Source: Candidatus Cloacimonadota bacterium (lineage in GTDB: Bacteria > Cloacimonadota > Cloacimonadia > Cloacimonadales > Cloacimonadaceae). Taken from it: a stretch of 61,053 bases of DNA. A program made the translations under genes and the position numbers. This document shows, in pieces, positions 18,327 through 28,174 of the stretch (positions within the stretch are counted from its first letter, which is position 1; the number at the start of each line of letters is the position of its first letter). The DNA lies in NCBI GenBank assembly GCA_018433885.1, contig JAHDQK010000022.1:1-61053 (forward strand), written 5' to 3'. The notes under the pieces are model-generated. The model did no database searches and was not told where the DNA came from. It worked only from the letters and a program-made list of their open reading frames with translations.

Positions 18327-19465
18327 AACACTCTCCTTCGGGCACTGATGTTCAGAATTACACCCACAGCGATGCTATCCATCAGAAGTGCGCTGCCTCC
18401 GTAGCTGATAAAGGGCAGTGTGTTGCCGGTGGGGGGAAGGATGCTCATCGCGACTCCGGTGTTTACCAAAACGTTGCAATACACATTCATCGCCATCCCG
18501 GCAGCCAGTAATTTCAGATATAGGTCTTCTTGTTTTTCCGCCATCTTCAAAGCGGCAAAAAACAGGGTGGAATGGAGCAGAAACACCAGCATCGCCCCCA
18601 GATATCCTGTTTCTTCGCCAATAATGGTATATACATAGTCTGTTCTGGCTTCGGGAAGATAATAGTGTTTTGCTCGTCCCCGAGACATGCCTGTGCCCAA
18701 AAGCCCACCACTGGTGAGGGCTGTAAGGCTTTCCCGCACCTGGTAATCTGCATCTCCAGAATCCGAAAGATCCCGTTCCGGGAAGAATAGACTATACTTT
18801 TTGTAGGTTCGCATTCGTTGCATTCGGAAGCTATCACCTTGAGTAATGATCAGGATTCCGGTAATCAAGCCAATCCCCATGATGATCAAGAGGATGCGTT
18901 TGCGGATACCCGCGTAGAATAGCATCCCCACTAGGGTCATGCCTCCTATGATGATGGCAGAGAGGTGTTTTCCCACGAAGATCAAGCCAAATACTACAAT
19001 CGAGAGTATCGTAAGCTCTGGGAAGTTCTGGGGGAAGTTCAAGATATTCTTGGTATCCCTAAGCAGTTGCTGTTTCTTTTCCAGCACATTGGCAAAGAAG
19101 AAAACCATGGCAATACGGGCAAAGAACGAGGGTTGAAAACTAAACAAGCCAAAGTTCAATTGCCGGGTAGCGCCCTTGATTGTAGAGCCTTTTACCAGCA
19201 CCCAAATCAGCATGAAGATTGCGATGTAAACCAGCCAGGTGTTTGTGAACCGTAGCTTAGGTAAATCGAAGAAATAGAGGATAAAGATGGTGGCGGTGGC
19301 AGATATGGCAAGAAAGATCAAGTGCCGATAGAAGTATGCCATCGAGCTTTGCACGGAGGTGATATCCACCATTACTATCAGTCCGATCAGGCATAGTAAC
19401 AAATAACTGTAAAAGACGGTTTGGTCGAAACCGACGATGTATGTGCTAAGCCTGTTCCTTTTCAC
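18323..19465 (-). CDS. ftsW: SEDS peptidoglycan polymerase FtsW
   Basis: 380 residues with about ten membrane helices. Septal lipid II polymerase partnered with FtsI. Diagnostic sequences are EARTDYVYTIIGEETGYLGA and LPPTGNTLPFISYGGSALL. The start used is GTG 19465 within the last codons of murD (20-base overlap); MKRNRLSTYIVGFDQTVFYSYLLL gives a normal short cytoplasmic tail. No strong ribosome binding site is visible, so translation is probably coupled to murD. Confidence 0.94.
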   Translation of the reverse strand: MKRNRLSTYIVGFDQTVFYSYLLLCLIGLIVMVDITSVQSSMAYFYRHLIFLAISATATIFILYFFDLPKLRFTNTWLVYIAIFMLIWVLVKGSTIKGATRQLNFGLFSFQPSFFARIAMVFFFANVLEKKQQLLRDTKNILNFPQNFPELTILSIVVFGLIFVGKHLSAIIIGGMTLVGMLFYAGIRKRILLIIMGIGLITGILIITQGDSFRMQRMRTYKKYSLFFPERDLSDSGDADYQVRESLTALTSGGLLGTGMSRGRAKHYYLPEARTDYVYTIIGEETGYLGAMLVFLLHSTLFFAALKMAEKQEDLYLKLLAAGMAMNVYCNVLVNTGVAMSILPPTGNTLPFISYGGSALLMDSIAVGVILNISARRRVL

Positions 19466-20792
19466 TCTTTAGTTTCCTTACGATCTCTTTAAAAGTGTTT
19501 CCCCGGTGTTCAAAATTGCGGAATTTGTCGAAACTTGCACAAGCTGGACTCAAGACGATGCTATCGCCCATGGTGGATTCTTCCAGAGCCAAGCGGATGC
19601 ATTCTTCAAAATCCTCAACGAGAGCCAGCGGAACCTTGCCCAGCCAGGCTTGTTGCATCTTGTAACGGCTGTCCCCTGTTATATAAGCTCGAATAGCGTG
19701 TTGTTGGAGGTCGTCTGTGATCTCCGAATAATCCTCTCCTTTATCCGAACCACCCAATATGATGCGGATCGGTTTATCGAATGAGGTAAGTGCACTCCTT
19801 ACGGAATCCGTGTTTGTAGCCTTGGAGTCGTTGTAAAAACTAACTCCGTTCACACTATCCACATACTCTAAGCGATGGGGAAGAGATCTGAAGCTCTTCA
19901 CTGCCTTCATGGAGCTGCTGATATCCTGTTCCAGGGCTTGCATGCAAAGCAGTGCAGCCATGGTGTTTAGCTGATTGTGTGGTCCCATGATGGGGAGATC
20001 GTAGATTGAAAGCCGGTTATCACCCATAACGATGAACTTGCCATCCAGATGGGCGGGGGCGTTTATCGCGTTCAAACTGAAGTATAATTTCCATGCCTTG
20101 AGGTTGCCGTCTCTACGGGTGATTTCCGGGGAGTCCAAGTGCAGGATAGCGAAATCCTGCGGACTTTGATAACGGAATATGTTCATCTTGCTGGCGCAGT
20201 AGTCTGCAAATCCATTGTAGCGATTCAGGTGATCAGGGCTTATATTCAAGAGGATCGCCACATGCGGGGCGAAACTCTGGATCAAATCCAATTGGAAGCT
20301 GCTGATTTCCAGCACAATATATTCTATACCCGGCTGGTGAATGGGAAATCCACAGAAGGCATCTCCGATATTTCCGGCGAGGATGCATTTCTTGCCGGAT
20401 TCACAGAGAATGTGATAGATCAGGCTAGCGGTAGTGCTCTTTCCGTTAGAGCCGGTTACAGCGATTACTACGCTGTCTTCAGCTTTGATTTGCCAGCCAA
20501 ACTCGATCTCGGAGATCATTTTGATGCCCGCTGCTTTACCTTTTTGGATGATCGGAGCGTTGAGGGGAATTCCTGGGCTCACTATCCAAGTATCGCATTC
20601 CAGGAGCTTATCTGTGTGTCCACCAAATTCGCAGTCAAAATCCTGGCAAAGTTGATCCGCAGATGCGATCTTATCGCGGCTTTGTAAATCACTTAAAAAG
20701 GCATTGCCACCCAGTTCCCGGATCTTGTAAGCGGCGGCGATTCCACTGCGGGCCATGCCCAAAATGCCATATTTTAAAGAAGCATCAAACAT
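19446..20792 (-). CDS. murD: UDP-N-acetylmuramoylalanine--D-glutamate ligase
   Basis: 448 residues. Adds D-Glu to UDP-MurNAc-L-Ala. The N-terminal GILGMARSGIAAAYKI motif binds the uridine part, the ATP loop is AVTGSNGKSTTASLI (about 112-126), and the LEISSFQLD and NISPDHLNRY motifs and the C-terminal YNDSKATNTDS and LSPACASFDKFRNFEHRG motifs are all present. It lies 13 bases after mraY. Confidence 0.97.
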   Translation of the reverse strand: MFDASLKYGILGMARSGIAAAYKIRELGGNAFLSDLQSRDKIASADQLCQDFDCEFGGHTDKLLECDTWIVSPGIPLNAPIIQKGKAAGIKMISEIEFGWQIKAEDSVVIAVTGSNGKSTTASLIYHILCESGKKCILAGNIGDAFCGFPIHQPGIEYIVLEISSFQLDLIQSFAPHVAILLNISPDHLNRYNGFADYCASKMNIFRYQSPQDFAILHLDSPEITRRDGNLKAWKLYFSLNAINAPAHLDGKFIVMGDNRLSIYDLPIMGPHNQLNTMAALLCMQALEQDISSSMKAVKSFRSLPHRLEYVDSVNGVSFYNDSKATNTDSVRSALTSFDKPIRIILGGSDKGEDYSEITDDLQQHAIRAYITGDSRYKMQQAWLGKVPLALVEDFEECIRLALEESTMGDSIVLSPACASFDKFRNFEHRGNTFKEIVRKLKSEKEQA

Positions 20793-20805
20793 TGCATATC
20801 CTTGA

Positions 20806-21909
20806 TTATCGAAGTTTAATGGTGGAGAGTCCGATAGCCACCAGCAAAATGGCCACGATATAGAAACGGATCACGATCTTGGTTTCGTGAATTCCCTTGA
20901 GTTCGAAGTGATGGTGAATAGGGGCACAAAGAAACACTCTTCTACCAGCGCCGTACTTCTTTTTCGTGTATTTGAACCAATATCTTTGAATGATGACGCT
21001 GAAAGTTTCCAGAATATAGATGAAACCGATGATGACGAGAAATATCTGTTCTTTGAGGAGTACAGAGATCACCGCCAGGATGCCACCTAAAGCTAGAGAA
21101 CCTGTATCTCCCATAAACACTTGAGCGGGGTAGCTATTGTACCACAGAAATCCGATCAAAGCTCCCATCAGGGCAGAAATGAAAACCGTTAGTTCACCTG
21201 CATTTTGGATGAATTCCAAGTTCAGATAGTCTGCCGCGATGTAGTTTCCCTTCAAATAGCTCATGATTCCCAAGCCTAATGCGGAAAACGCCAATGTGCC
21301 GGCGGCAAGGCCGTCCAGACCATCAGCCAGATTCACCGCGTTCGAACTTCCCGTGATCATGAATACCACAAAGGGGATGAATAGCCAGCCTAGAGGCAAG
21401 ATCAGGTCTTTGAAAAAAGGTATCTGCAGATTCGTGATTTGATCCGCTGGAGAAGAGCTGTAATAGATGGAAAGCGTAAGGATCAGCGCAATGGAGATCT
21501 GTCCCCAAAGCTTATACTTGGGAACCAAGCCCTTTTTGGCTTTCACGAAGTTCTTCAGATAATCGTCCAAGAAGCCAAGAATACCCAGCCACAAGGTACT
21601 GAGATACATCATTAGAATCGCGTAGTTCGTAAGGATATTCCACATAAGAGATGCAGCCAACAGGGCTACCAAGATTATCACTCCACCCATAGTGGGTGTA
21701 CCTGCCTTGATTCTGTGTTTTTCCGGCATATCCTCATCGATGCTTTCCACAGCGGATTTGCTTTTTAACATCCGGATAAAGGGCGGGCCAAACACCAACG
21801 TGAACAGCAAGGCTGTGATAAAAGCTCCGATGGATCTAAAGGTAACATAACGAAACACGTTGAATAAAATCGAGTAGTCTGCCAAGGGGTATAAAAGATG
21901 ATACAGCAT
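20806..21909 (-). CDS. mraY: phospho-N-acetylmuramoyl-pentapeptide transferase
   Basis: 367 residues, polytopic membrane enzyme that makes lipid I. Family motifs: KSGTPTMGG-like KAGTPTMGG, FLDDYLK, NAVNLADGLDGLAAG (magnesium/uridine site) and APIHHHFELKG. The start ATG shares its A with the TGA of the murE-murF gene, so the two are translationally coupled. Confidence 0.97.
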   Translation of the reverse strand: MLYHLLYPLADYSILFNVFRYVTFRSIGAFITALLFTLVFGPPFIRMLKSKSAVESIDEDMPEKHRIKAGTPTMGGVIILVALLAASLMWNILTNYAILMMYLSTLWLGILGFLDDYLKNFVKAKKGLVPKYKLWGQISIALILTLSIYYSSSPADQITNLQIPFFKDLILPLGWLFIPFVVFMITGSSNAVNLADGLDGLAAGTLAFSALGLGIMSYLKGNYIAADYLNLEFIQNAGELTVFISALMGALIGFLWYNSYPAQVFMGDTGSLALGGILAVISVLLKEQIFLVIIGFIYILETFSVIIQRYWFKYTKKKYGAGRRVFLCAPIHHHFELKGIHETKIVIRFYIVAILLVAIGLSTIKLR

Positions 21910-24707
21910 CAGATCTCTCCTCTTAGTTTCGGCAGGATTTTTTCCAGATGTACGGAGTGGGATCCTTTCACGAGAATCACACAGTCGTCGGGAATCTTAG
22001 GGAAATCGGCCAAAAGTAAATCTACATTATCGTAATGATGAGCAGATGCAACCTGATAGAATTTGGAGAATGAGCCGATGGTAATGATCTGCTCTTCGCT
22101 CATATCCGCGATTATGGCCCCGATCATTCTGTGGTATAACTCAGAGCTTTCGCCTAGTTCCAGCATATCGCCCAAGAAGGCGATGTGAGGTGACCCATAT
22201 TGAAGGTTGTGCCAGAATTCTATCGCGGATTGCATGGATACGGGATTTGCGTTGTAACAATCAACGATGAGCGTTTTCCCACCATAGTTCTCTATCTGCA
22301 TCCGCATATCCAGATCCAGCGGAGTAGAAAGTGCGGCCTGGATATCTTCCGGGATTAATCCCAAACGCATGGCGGTCACGATCGCAAAAGCACTGTTCAT
22401 CACAAAGTGCCGCGCTGAGTATGGAATAGACCAGTGCATGCTGCCCAAGTCAAAGCTAAGAGATGCTGCTTGTTGATCCAGGTTGGTGATCCGGTAGTCG
22501 GATTTCTCGTTGAATCCGATCCCAAACGCATCCTGCTTGAATATCTCAAAACGTGCATCGTCGGCAGGATACAGCCTTAGATCAAGAGGACGGTTAAATA
22601 GCTCGCTTTTCTCCTTGAATACTCCGTTTTCGTCTCCAAAATACTCCAAATGCGAGGGACCGATATTCAGAATGATACCCGCATCAGGTGTGATCGTATC
22701 CGCCAATCGGGAGATTTCTCCAAAATGATTGGTACCGATCTCAAACACAGCGTATTTGTGCCGGGGTTCCAACCTCAGGATAGTCTTGCAGAGCCCAATT
22801 ATGTTGTTTTCGTTCTTCGCTGTTTTCAGTACTTCTGCTTTGTAAGATAACACCTTGGCGAGCAACTCTTTGCTACTGGTCTTGCCGGTGGAACCGGTAA
22901 TGGCAATCTTGTAAACAGAGAACATCTGGAGATACTTTCTAAGAAGACTTGCCATCACAAGTTCAGGATTTTCGGAGATTAGGCGTCTGGGATTATCTGA
23001 AACTCCTGCGGAAGATACTGCCATCACGGAGGAATCTTCCAGCACGGTGGAAACAAACTGGTTGCCGTCGAAATTCTCCCCCTTCAGGGCAAAAAAGACG
23101 GAGCCCGGCTTGATCATCCGGCTATCCGTGCTTATGTATCTGTAGAGCTGGGGCTCGTGGTAGGAATCATCAAATCCTACGTTATCTAACAACATCCTTA
23201 TCAAGAGAGGGTCAATGCCCAGCACGAGCTCGTCGTCAGATTTGTTGAAGGGAGGGGCATGCAGTGCGGTTTCCGCCCATTGGCGGTCAGAAAACTCGTG
23301 GCGAATGCCTCGAATTTCCTGATATGTCTCATGGCCTTTACCGCAGATCAATACCACATCATTTGGCAAAGCTAGATTGATCGCCGCTTCGATGGCTTTT
23401 GCCCGGTCCCGGATTATCCACCAAGGCAAAGCCCAATCGGAATCCCGGACAATATCGTGAATGATCTTGTCCGGATTTTCGGAGCGGGGGTTGTCGTCTG
23501 TAACGATTACGGCGTCGCTGTGACTCAAGGCAGCTTTCAGCATCAGGGGACGTTTCCCCTGATCCCTGTCACCTCCCGCGCCAAACACTGTTATTATCCG
23601 GTTGTGAGGCAACTTCTCCACGCTCTTGAGCAGATTATCCAAAGCGTCTGGGCTATGGGCATAATCTACGTAGACGCCGATACCTTTGGAGTTTGGGATC
23701 GCTTCTATTCTTCCGGGAACTGGTTGAAGCCCTGCTACGAGGGCGGGCAAATCTTCCGGCTTTATTCCGGATTGCACAAGTGCACCGCAGGCAAGGGCGA
23801 GGTTATCTACGTTAAAATCTCCCACCAAGGGGCTTAGAATATCACATGTTTCCTGATTATGCAACCTAAGCCGAAACTTGGAGCCGTCCAGACGCACTTC
23901 AGGATCCTCTATCCGTAGAGATGATTCCACATCACGTCCCACTACCAAGCAATCCCCACTATCATTAGCTATTCGCTTTATGATCATTCTTCCATGAGCA
24001 TCGTCACCGTTGATTATGCACTTGCCGGAACTAGCCACTGCTCTCTCGAAGAGTAGGTATTTCGCCTCAAAATAGTCGTCCATGTCCCTGTGGAAATCCA
24101 GATGATCCCTGCTGAGATTAGTGAACAGGCAATAATCATAATCAACTCCATATACTCTATCCAGCGTAAGCGCGTGGGATGATACTTCCATCACCACGTG
24201 AGTTACTCCTTGATTGCGCATATCAGCAAAGATGGAGTTTAGCTGCAGGATATCCGGAGTAGTATGTTTGGTAGCATAGTGTGCTTCCAGTATCTTGTAT
24301 CCCAAAGTCCCGATCCAAGCTGCCCGATAACCAAGACGCAACAGCATCTGATATAGCATCAGCGAGCTTGTGGTCTTGCCATTTGTGCCTGTAACACCAT
24401 ACATGGTCATGTGTTGAGAGGGATCTCCGTAGTAAAGTTTGGCATATAGCGCGGCGGCTTTCCGGCTGTCCGAGACCACGATGTGCGCTTTTTCACTCTC
24501 TCCGATAGTCAATGCCGCGCCGGCTTTTAGTGCACCTGGAAGGAAAGAATTGCCATCGAAATTCGCTCCCCTGATGGCGATGAAACAATCTCCGCGCTTC
24601 AGCTCCCGATTGTCTGTAACCGGATGGGGGAGGGGCAGATCATGGGGGAAGTTGTGTTTCAGTAATATCCGATGCTCTTCAAACAATCTTATCAAATTCT
24701 GAGTCAT
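21909..24707 (-). CDS. murEF: fused MurE-MurF: UDP-MurNAc-tripeptide synthetase / UDP-MurNAc-pentapeptide synthetase
   Basis: 932 residues, one continuous frame. The N-terminal half (about 1-485) is MurE: ATP loop GVTGTNGKTT (about 104-113), EVSSHALTLDR, a carbamoylated-lysine region FEAKYLLF and the specificity motif DNPR (about 405-408), which marks meso-diaminopimelate ligases. The C-terminal half (about 495-932) is MurF: ISTDSRMIKPGSVFFALKG, P-loop AITGSTGKTSS (about 602-612), EIGTNHFGEI and DCYNANPVSM. The fusion would hand the tripeptide directly to D-Ala-D-Ala addition. The frame is open 7 codons further upstream, but GGAGG lies 7 bases before ATG 24707, and that ATG overlaps the ftsI stop (ATGA). 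Confidence 0.96.
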   Translation of the reverse strand: MTQNLIRLFEEHRILLKHNFPHDLPLPHPVTDNRELKRGDCFIAIRGANFDGNSFLPGALKAGAALTIGESEKAHIVVSDSRKAAALYAKLYYGDPSQHMTMYGVTGTNGKTTSSLMLYQMLLRLGYRAAWIGTLGYKILEAHYATKHTTPDILQLNSIFADMRNQGVTHVVMEVSSHALTLDRVYGVDYDYCLFTNLSRDHLDFHRDMDDYFEAKYLLFERAVASSGKCIINGDDAHGRMIIKRIANDSGDCLVVGRDVESSLRIEDPEVRLDGSKFRLRLHNQETCDILSPLVGDFNVDNLALACGALVQSGIKPEDLPALVAGLQPVPGRIEAIPNSKGIGVYVDYAHSPDALDNLLKSVEKLPHNRIITVFGAGGDRDQGKRPLMLKAALSHSDAVIVTDDNPRSENPDKIIHDIVRDSDWALPWWIIRDRAKAIEAAINLALPNDVVLICGKGHETYQEIRGIRHEFSDRQWAETALHAPPFNKSDDELVLGIDPLLIRMLLDNVGFDDSYHEPQLYRYISTDSRMIKPGSVFFALKGENFDGNQFVSTVLEDSSVMAVSSAGVSDNPRRLISENPELVMASLLRKYLQMFSVYKIAITGSTGKTSSKELLAKVLSYKAEVLKTAKNENNIIGLCKTILRLEPRHKYAVFEIGTNHFGEISRLADTITPDAGIILNIGPSHLEYFGDENGVFKEKSELFNRPLDLRLYPADDARFEIFKQDAFGIGFNEKSDYRITNLDQQAASLSFDLGSMHWSIPYSARHFVMNSAFAIVTAMRLGLIPEDIQAALSTPLDLDMRMQIENYGGKTLIVDCYNANPVSMQSAIEFWHNLQYGSPHIAFLGDMLELGESSELYHRMIGAIIADMSEEQIITIGSFSKFYQVASAHHYDNVDLLLADFPKIPDDCVILVKGSHSVHLEKILPKLRGEI

Positions 24708-26881
24708 AGAGAAGCCTCCAACACGCAAACGCTACCTCCACTGATGCGGGAGCCGGGTAACAAGGATTGTTTGCGTACAATCCCACTTCCAGCGATGCGA
24801 ATGGGCACTCCTTGGTCGGATGCCGCTTTAACGGCTTTACGCAGCGTCATACCTACCAAGTTTGGCATTACTCCTTTTCCGATGGAATGCTGCGGGCTTG
24901 GTCCCTCACCTTTGCCCAGCTTCAGGGTGATGGGATGGTTTTTATCCACCGAGATGCCTGCTTTAGGGAATTGATCCACAACCACCGAGGCGCTGTCTGG
25001 ACCCTCAATCTTATATAAAAAGCCATAACGGTTAAGGTTACGTTCCGCGTTGTGAATGCTCATGCCGATCAGATCGGGCATTTTCAACGATGTTTGAAGC
25101 AAACGCTCATTATAAGGTAGAATCTGGCAATCGGGCATAAATAAAACGTTTTCCACGATTTTCTTGAAGGTGGGTGCCGCGCTCATCGAGCCAAACCGAT
25201 AGTAGTGAGAAGGTTCGTCGTAGAAAACCACCACCACCATTTGGGGATCTTCCATGGGGAACATTCCGGCAAAAACTGCGTTGTATTTGCCGCTGGAGTA
25301 GCCGCGGGTGCCTTCTACGTTTTTTTCTGCGGTACCAGTCTTTCCGCCCACGCTTATGTAGTCCATTCTGATATGGCGGGCGGTGCCGTCGTCCACTACT
25401 TCCTGGATGTAGGAGAGCATGGTGTCGCAGGCTGCTTTGCTGGATATCTGGCGCAATACGGACGGCTCAAAACTCTCTACAGTGTTTCCGCTCTCGTCCC
25501 GGAAACTATCGATGATGTGTGGTTTCATCATCTTGCCACCATTTGCCATGGCACTATAGGCGGCAGCCAGTTGAATGGATGTAACCGAGATAGCCTGTCC
25601 AAACGATAGTGAATGCAAGCTATAGCCATCCCAGTTTTCCAGCTTGGCAAAGATACCGCTGGATTCTCCAAACAGGTTCAGAGCACTTTTTTGTCCGAAA
25701 CCCATCGAGATGAATTCTTCATAGAGCCGGGTTTTGCCGATTCTCTCCGCGAGCTTGGCAACTCCCACATTGCTAGATTTTGCGATAATCCCTCTGGGGG
25801 TAAGCGGACCATAATCATGCGTATCGCGAATCACACGGCGTCCCACCTGATAGCGTCCACACTCGATTCTCTCGGTTGGTTTTACCAATTTGTGCTCCAA
25901 TGCCGAGAGAATGCTAAGGGGTTTCATCGTACTGCCAGGCTCAAACATAAAGCTTGCCGGGATGTTGGATTTTGTCCTTACGATGTTAGGATCGTCGATA
26001 AGATCCTGGTTCGAAACACCCGCCAGAGCCAGAACTCTCCCGGTTTTGGGGTCCATCACAACCGCACCACCGTGAGCCGCGCCATATTTTTCTACGCCCT
26101 CATAAAGTGCGTTTTCAACCACTTCTTGGATATTGGCGTCGATGGTGAGATATATATTACGTCCGTTGTTTGGCTTTTTTTCGTGAAGGTCGGGATACGG
26201 CACCCGGTTACCGTTTGCGTCCAGAACTATCTCGCGCCAGCCATAATCTCCGCTCAGAACCTTATCGTAGGTAGCTTCAATTCCGCAGATGCCGGATAGT
26301 TTGTATAGGGATTTACTGTCGGTGACGGGGTCGTAGCCGTTGGATTCTTCGCTTACGGCACCCATCAATCTTGCTGCCAGGATTCCCTTGGAGTAGATCC
26401 TGCGCATGGATGCAAAATTGTGGATCAAACCGGGCAGTTTCTGTTCTCTGAACTCATGAATCACCTTATCCAGTTCTGCTTCGCTGATACGATTACTGAT
26501 CTGAATCGAGGTATTCTTTTTTCCCAGATTCAACCTGCGCAATACGTTCTCTTTGCTCAGCGAGCTGTGCTTGGAAATCGCCCTGGCTACCAGTTCAAAA
26601 GCTTCCTGTTGTTTTTTATCGTTACGTTCCGCCCAAGTGCTCACTGCGCCGCGGTCGATGTCCAGTTGATAGTAGCTGACGCTCGAAGCCAGAAGATTTC
26701 CCTTCGCATCGTAGATTCCACCGCGCTGAGGGATCAGGATTTCCTTGCGGGGAATGTAGCGGACTCTTCTTAAATGAGCGAAATTGAAGGGATCCAATAT
26801 CTGGATGCCAAACAGATATGCACTCCACAACAGTGTTGTGGCGCCAAATATGAGAAGCAGCTGATAGTAGCGGGAGCGCAT
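24704..26881 (-). CDS. ftsI: septal peptidoglycan transpeptidase FtsI/PBP2-type with two C-terminal PASTA domains
   Basis: 725 residues. An N-terminal membrane helix (about 8-27) is followed by the dimerisation domain (RGGIYDAKGNLLA) and the transpeptidase domain. The catalytic SxxK is FEPGSTMKPLS (about 313-323), SxN is SSNVG and KTG is GGKTGTAEK. Two PASTA repeats close the protein (MPDLIGMSIHNAERNLNRYG and MPNLVGMTLRKAVKAASDQG), giving a SpoVD/PBP2x-like architecture seen in Gram-positives and in several FCB lineages. It cross-links septal peptidoglycan with FtsW. Confidence 0.93.
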   Translation of the reverse strand: MRSRYYQLLLIFGATTLLWSAYLFGIQILDPFNFAHLRRVRYIPRKEILIPQRGGIYDAKGNLLASSVSYYQLDIDRGAVSTWAERNDKKQQEAFELVARAISKHSSLSKENVLRRLNLGKKNTSIQISNRISEAELDKVIHEFREQKLPGLIHNFASMRRIYSKGILAARLMGAVSEESNGYDPVTDSKSLYKLSGICGIEATYDKVLSGDYGWREIVLDANGNRVPYPDLHEKKPNNGRNIYLTIDANIQEVVENALYEGVEKYGAAHGGAVVMDPKTGRVLALAGVSNQDLIDDPNIVRTKSNIPASFMFEPGSTMKPLSILSALEHKLVKPTERIECGRYQVGRRVIRDTHDYGPLTPRGIIAKSSNVGVAKLAERIGKTRLYEEFISMGFGQKSALNLFGESSGIFAKLENWDGYSLHSLSFGQAISVTSIQLAAAYSAMANGGKMMKPHIIDSFRDESGNTVESFEPSVLRQISSKAACDTMLSYIQEVVDDGTARHIRMDYISVGGKTGTAEKNVEGTRGYSSGKYNAVFAGMFPMEDPQMVVVVFYDEPSHYYRFGSMSAAPTFKKIVENVLFMPDCQILPYNERLLQTSLKMPDLIGMSIHNAERNLNRYGFLYKIEGPDSASVVVDQFPKAGISVDKNHPITLKLGKGEGPSPQHSIGKGVMPNLVGMTLRKAVKAASDQGVPIRIAGSGIVRKQSLLPGSRISGGSVCVLEASL

Positions 26882-26885
26882 GACT

Positions 26886-27242
26886 TTAATCTAGCATGAT
26901 ATTTACGTTAGCCGCTTCCGCTCTGGTTGCGATGAGGTCTATAATGCAATATGCATTTTTCTCCTGCGCTGGGGATGGCTCATGCACATAGATGATGCTG
27001 CCTTGCTCGTTGTCCGGAATAAACTGGCTCATTTCCACTCTCACCAATGAAGCGATGTGTCTGCCACTTCTCAGATCGTCGTGTTCCACCAGAAGTTCGG
27101 TATTGATGTTCTTCTCCGCGTTATAGGTCTTCTCCACCACGGAGAGACGGCGGGTATAGCTAACCACCCGGTTGTTGTTGAAAAAGCTAAAAAAAACACA
27201 AATTGTTGTCAGGATGATCAATACGATGATGCGTCCTCTCAT
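26886..27242 (-). CDS. ftsL: FtsL-like divisome protein
   Basis: 118 residues with one membrane helix (about 4-23, IIVLIILTTICVFFSFF) and a following heptad-like helical segment (RLSVVEKTYNAEKNINTELLVEHDDLRS). Sequence conservation in FtsL is weak; the call rests on topology and on the position between rsmH and ftsI. The frame is open four codons upstream, but ATG 27242 overlaps the rsmH stop (ATGA) and has GGGGG in front, so it is preferred. Confidence 0.75.
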   Translation of the reverse strand: MRGRIIVLIILTTICVFFSFFNNNRVVSYTRRLSVVEKTYNAEKNINTELLVEHDDLRSGRHIASLVRVEMSQFIPDNEQGSIIYVHEPSPAQEKNAYCIIDLIATRAEAANVNIMLD

Positions 27243-28174
27243 TGTTTCCCCCATTTCTTTTCTGCTGCGCGCAGTTTTGCGCTACGCGAGCGGACATTCT
27301 GCGATATTTCTGCCGGATCTGCAGTTATCGGTTTTCTGGTAAGCATCTTGATCTTGCTACGATGTGAACATATGCAGGTGATAATCGCCGGAGGGCAGAT
27401 GCAATCTGTCTCAGCGTCCTTGAAAGTGTTTTTTACGATCCTATCTTCCAGAGAATGGTAGCTCATCACCACGATCCTTCCTCCGGGATTCAATAAATTG
27501 ATCGCATCGTTCAAGGCAGAGGATAGTGCTGCGAGTTCGTCGTTCACACATATCCTCAATGCCTGAAAGATTCGCACCTTGGTCTTAAGTGATTCCTTGC
27601 TTCCTACACCGACCACGCTTTCGATGATTTTGGCAAGCTCCAAAGTGCTGCTGATATGGTGTTTCTCTCTTTCACGTTCCACAGCCCGGGCGATTCTGCC
27701 CGAGGCTTGCTCTTCACCATATTCTTTGAATATTCTTTTAAGTTCTTCAAAACTGTATTCGTTGATAATTGTCTCGGCGGTAATGCCGGATTCCCGGTTC
27801 ATGCGCATATCCAGTTTGGCATCTCGATCGAAACTGAAGCCCCGTTCGGTTTCATCCAGCTGATGGGAGCTTACTCCCAAGTCAAATAGAATGCCATCGA
27901 TTCCTTTCACTTTGCGAAATGCCAATTGAGTTCTCAGATCTCGGAAATTTGCCTGGATCAGCGTTGCGTTGTATCCGGAAAGTACATGATGAGCTTCATT
28001 GATGGCTTCCACATCCTGATCAAAAGCAAAAAGCTTGATCTCAGGCTCCTGTTGCAGCATGGCAAGCGAGTGTCCACCCCCGCCCAGAGTTGCATCGACA
28101 TACACTTTCCCTGCCTGAAGATTCAGATAGTTCAGGCATTTGCCGATCATCACCGGGCTGTGGAATTCGCTCAT
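27239..28174 (-). CDS. rsmH: 16S rRNA (cytosine1402-N4)-methyltransferase
   Basis: 311 residues. Methylates C1402 of 16S rRNA with S-adenosylmethionine. Starts with the typical EFHSPVMIGKCLNYL, then the SAM motif YVDATLGGGGHSLAML (about 24-39), DGILFDLGVSSHQLDETERGFSF and VMSYHSLEDRIVKNTF. Start and stop overlap mraZ and ftsL as ATGA, typical of the cluster. Confidence 0.97.
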   Translation of the reverse strand: MSEFHSPVMIGKCLNYLNLQAGKVYVDATLGGGGHSLAMLQQEPEIKLFAFDQDVEAINEAHHVLSGYNATLIQANFRDLRTQLAFRKVKGIDGILFDLGVSSHQLDETERGFSFDRDAKLDMRMNRESGITAETIINEYSFEELKRIFKEYGEEQASGRIARAVEREREKHHISSTLELAKIIESVVGVGSKESLKTKVRIFQALRICVNDELAALSSALNDAINLLNPGGRIVVMSYHSLEDRIVKNTFKDAETDCICPPAIITCICSHRSKIKMLTRKPITADPAEISQNVRSRSAKLRAAEKKWGKQ

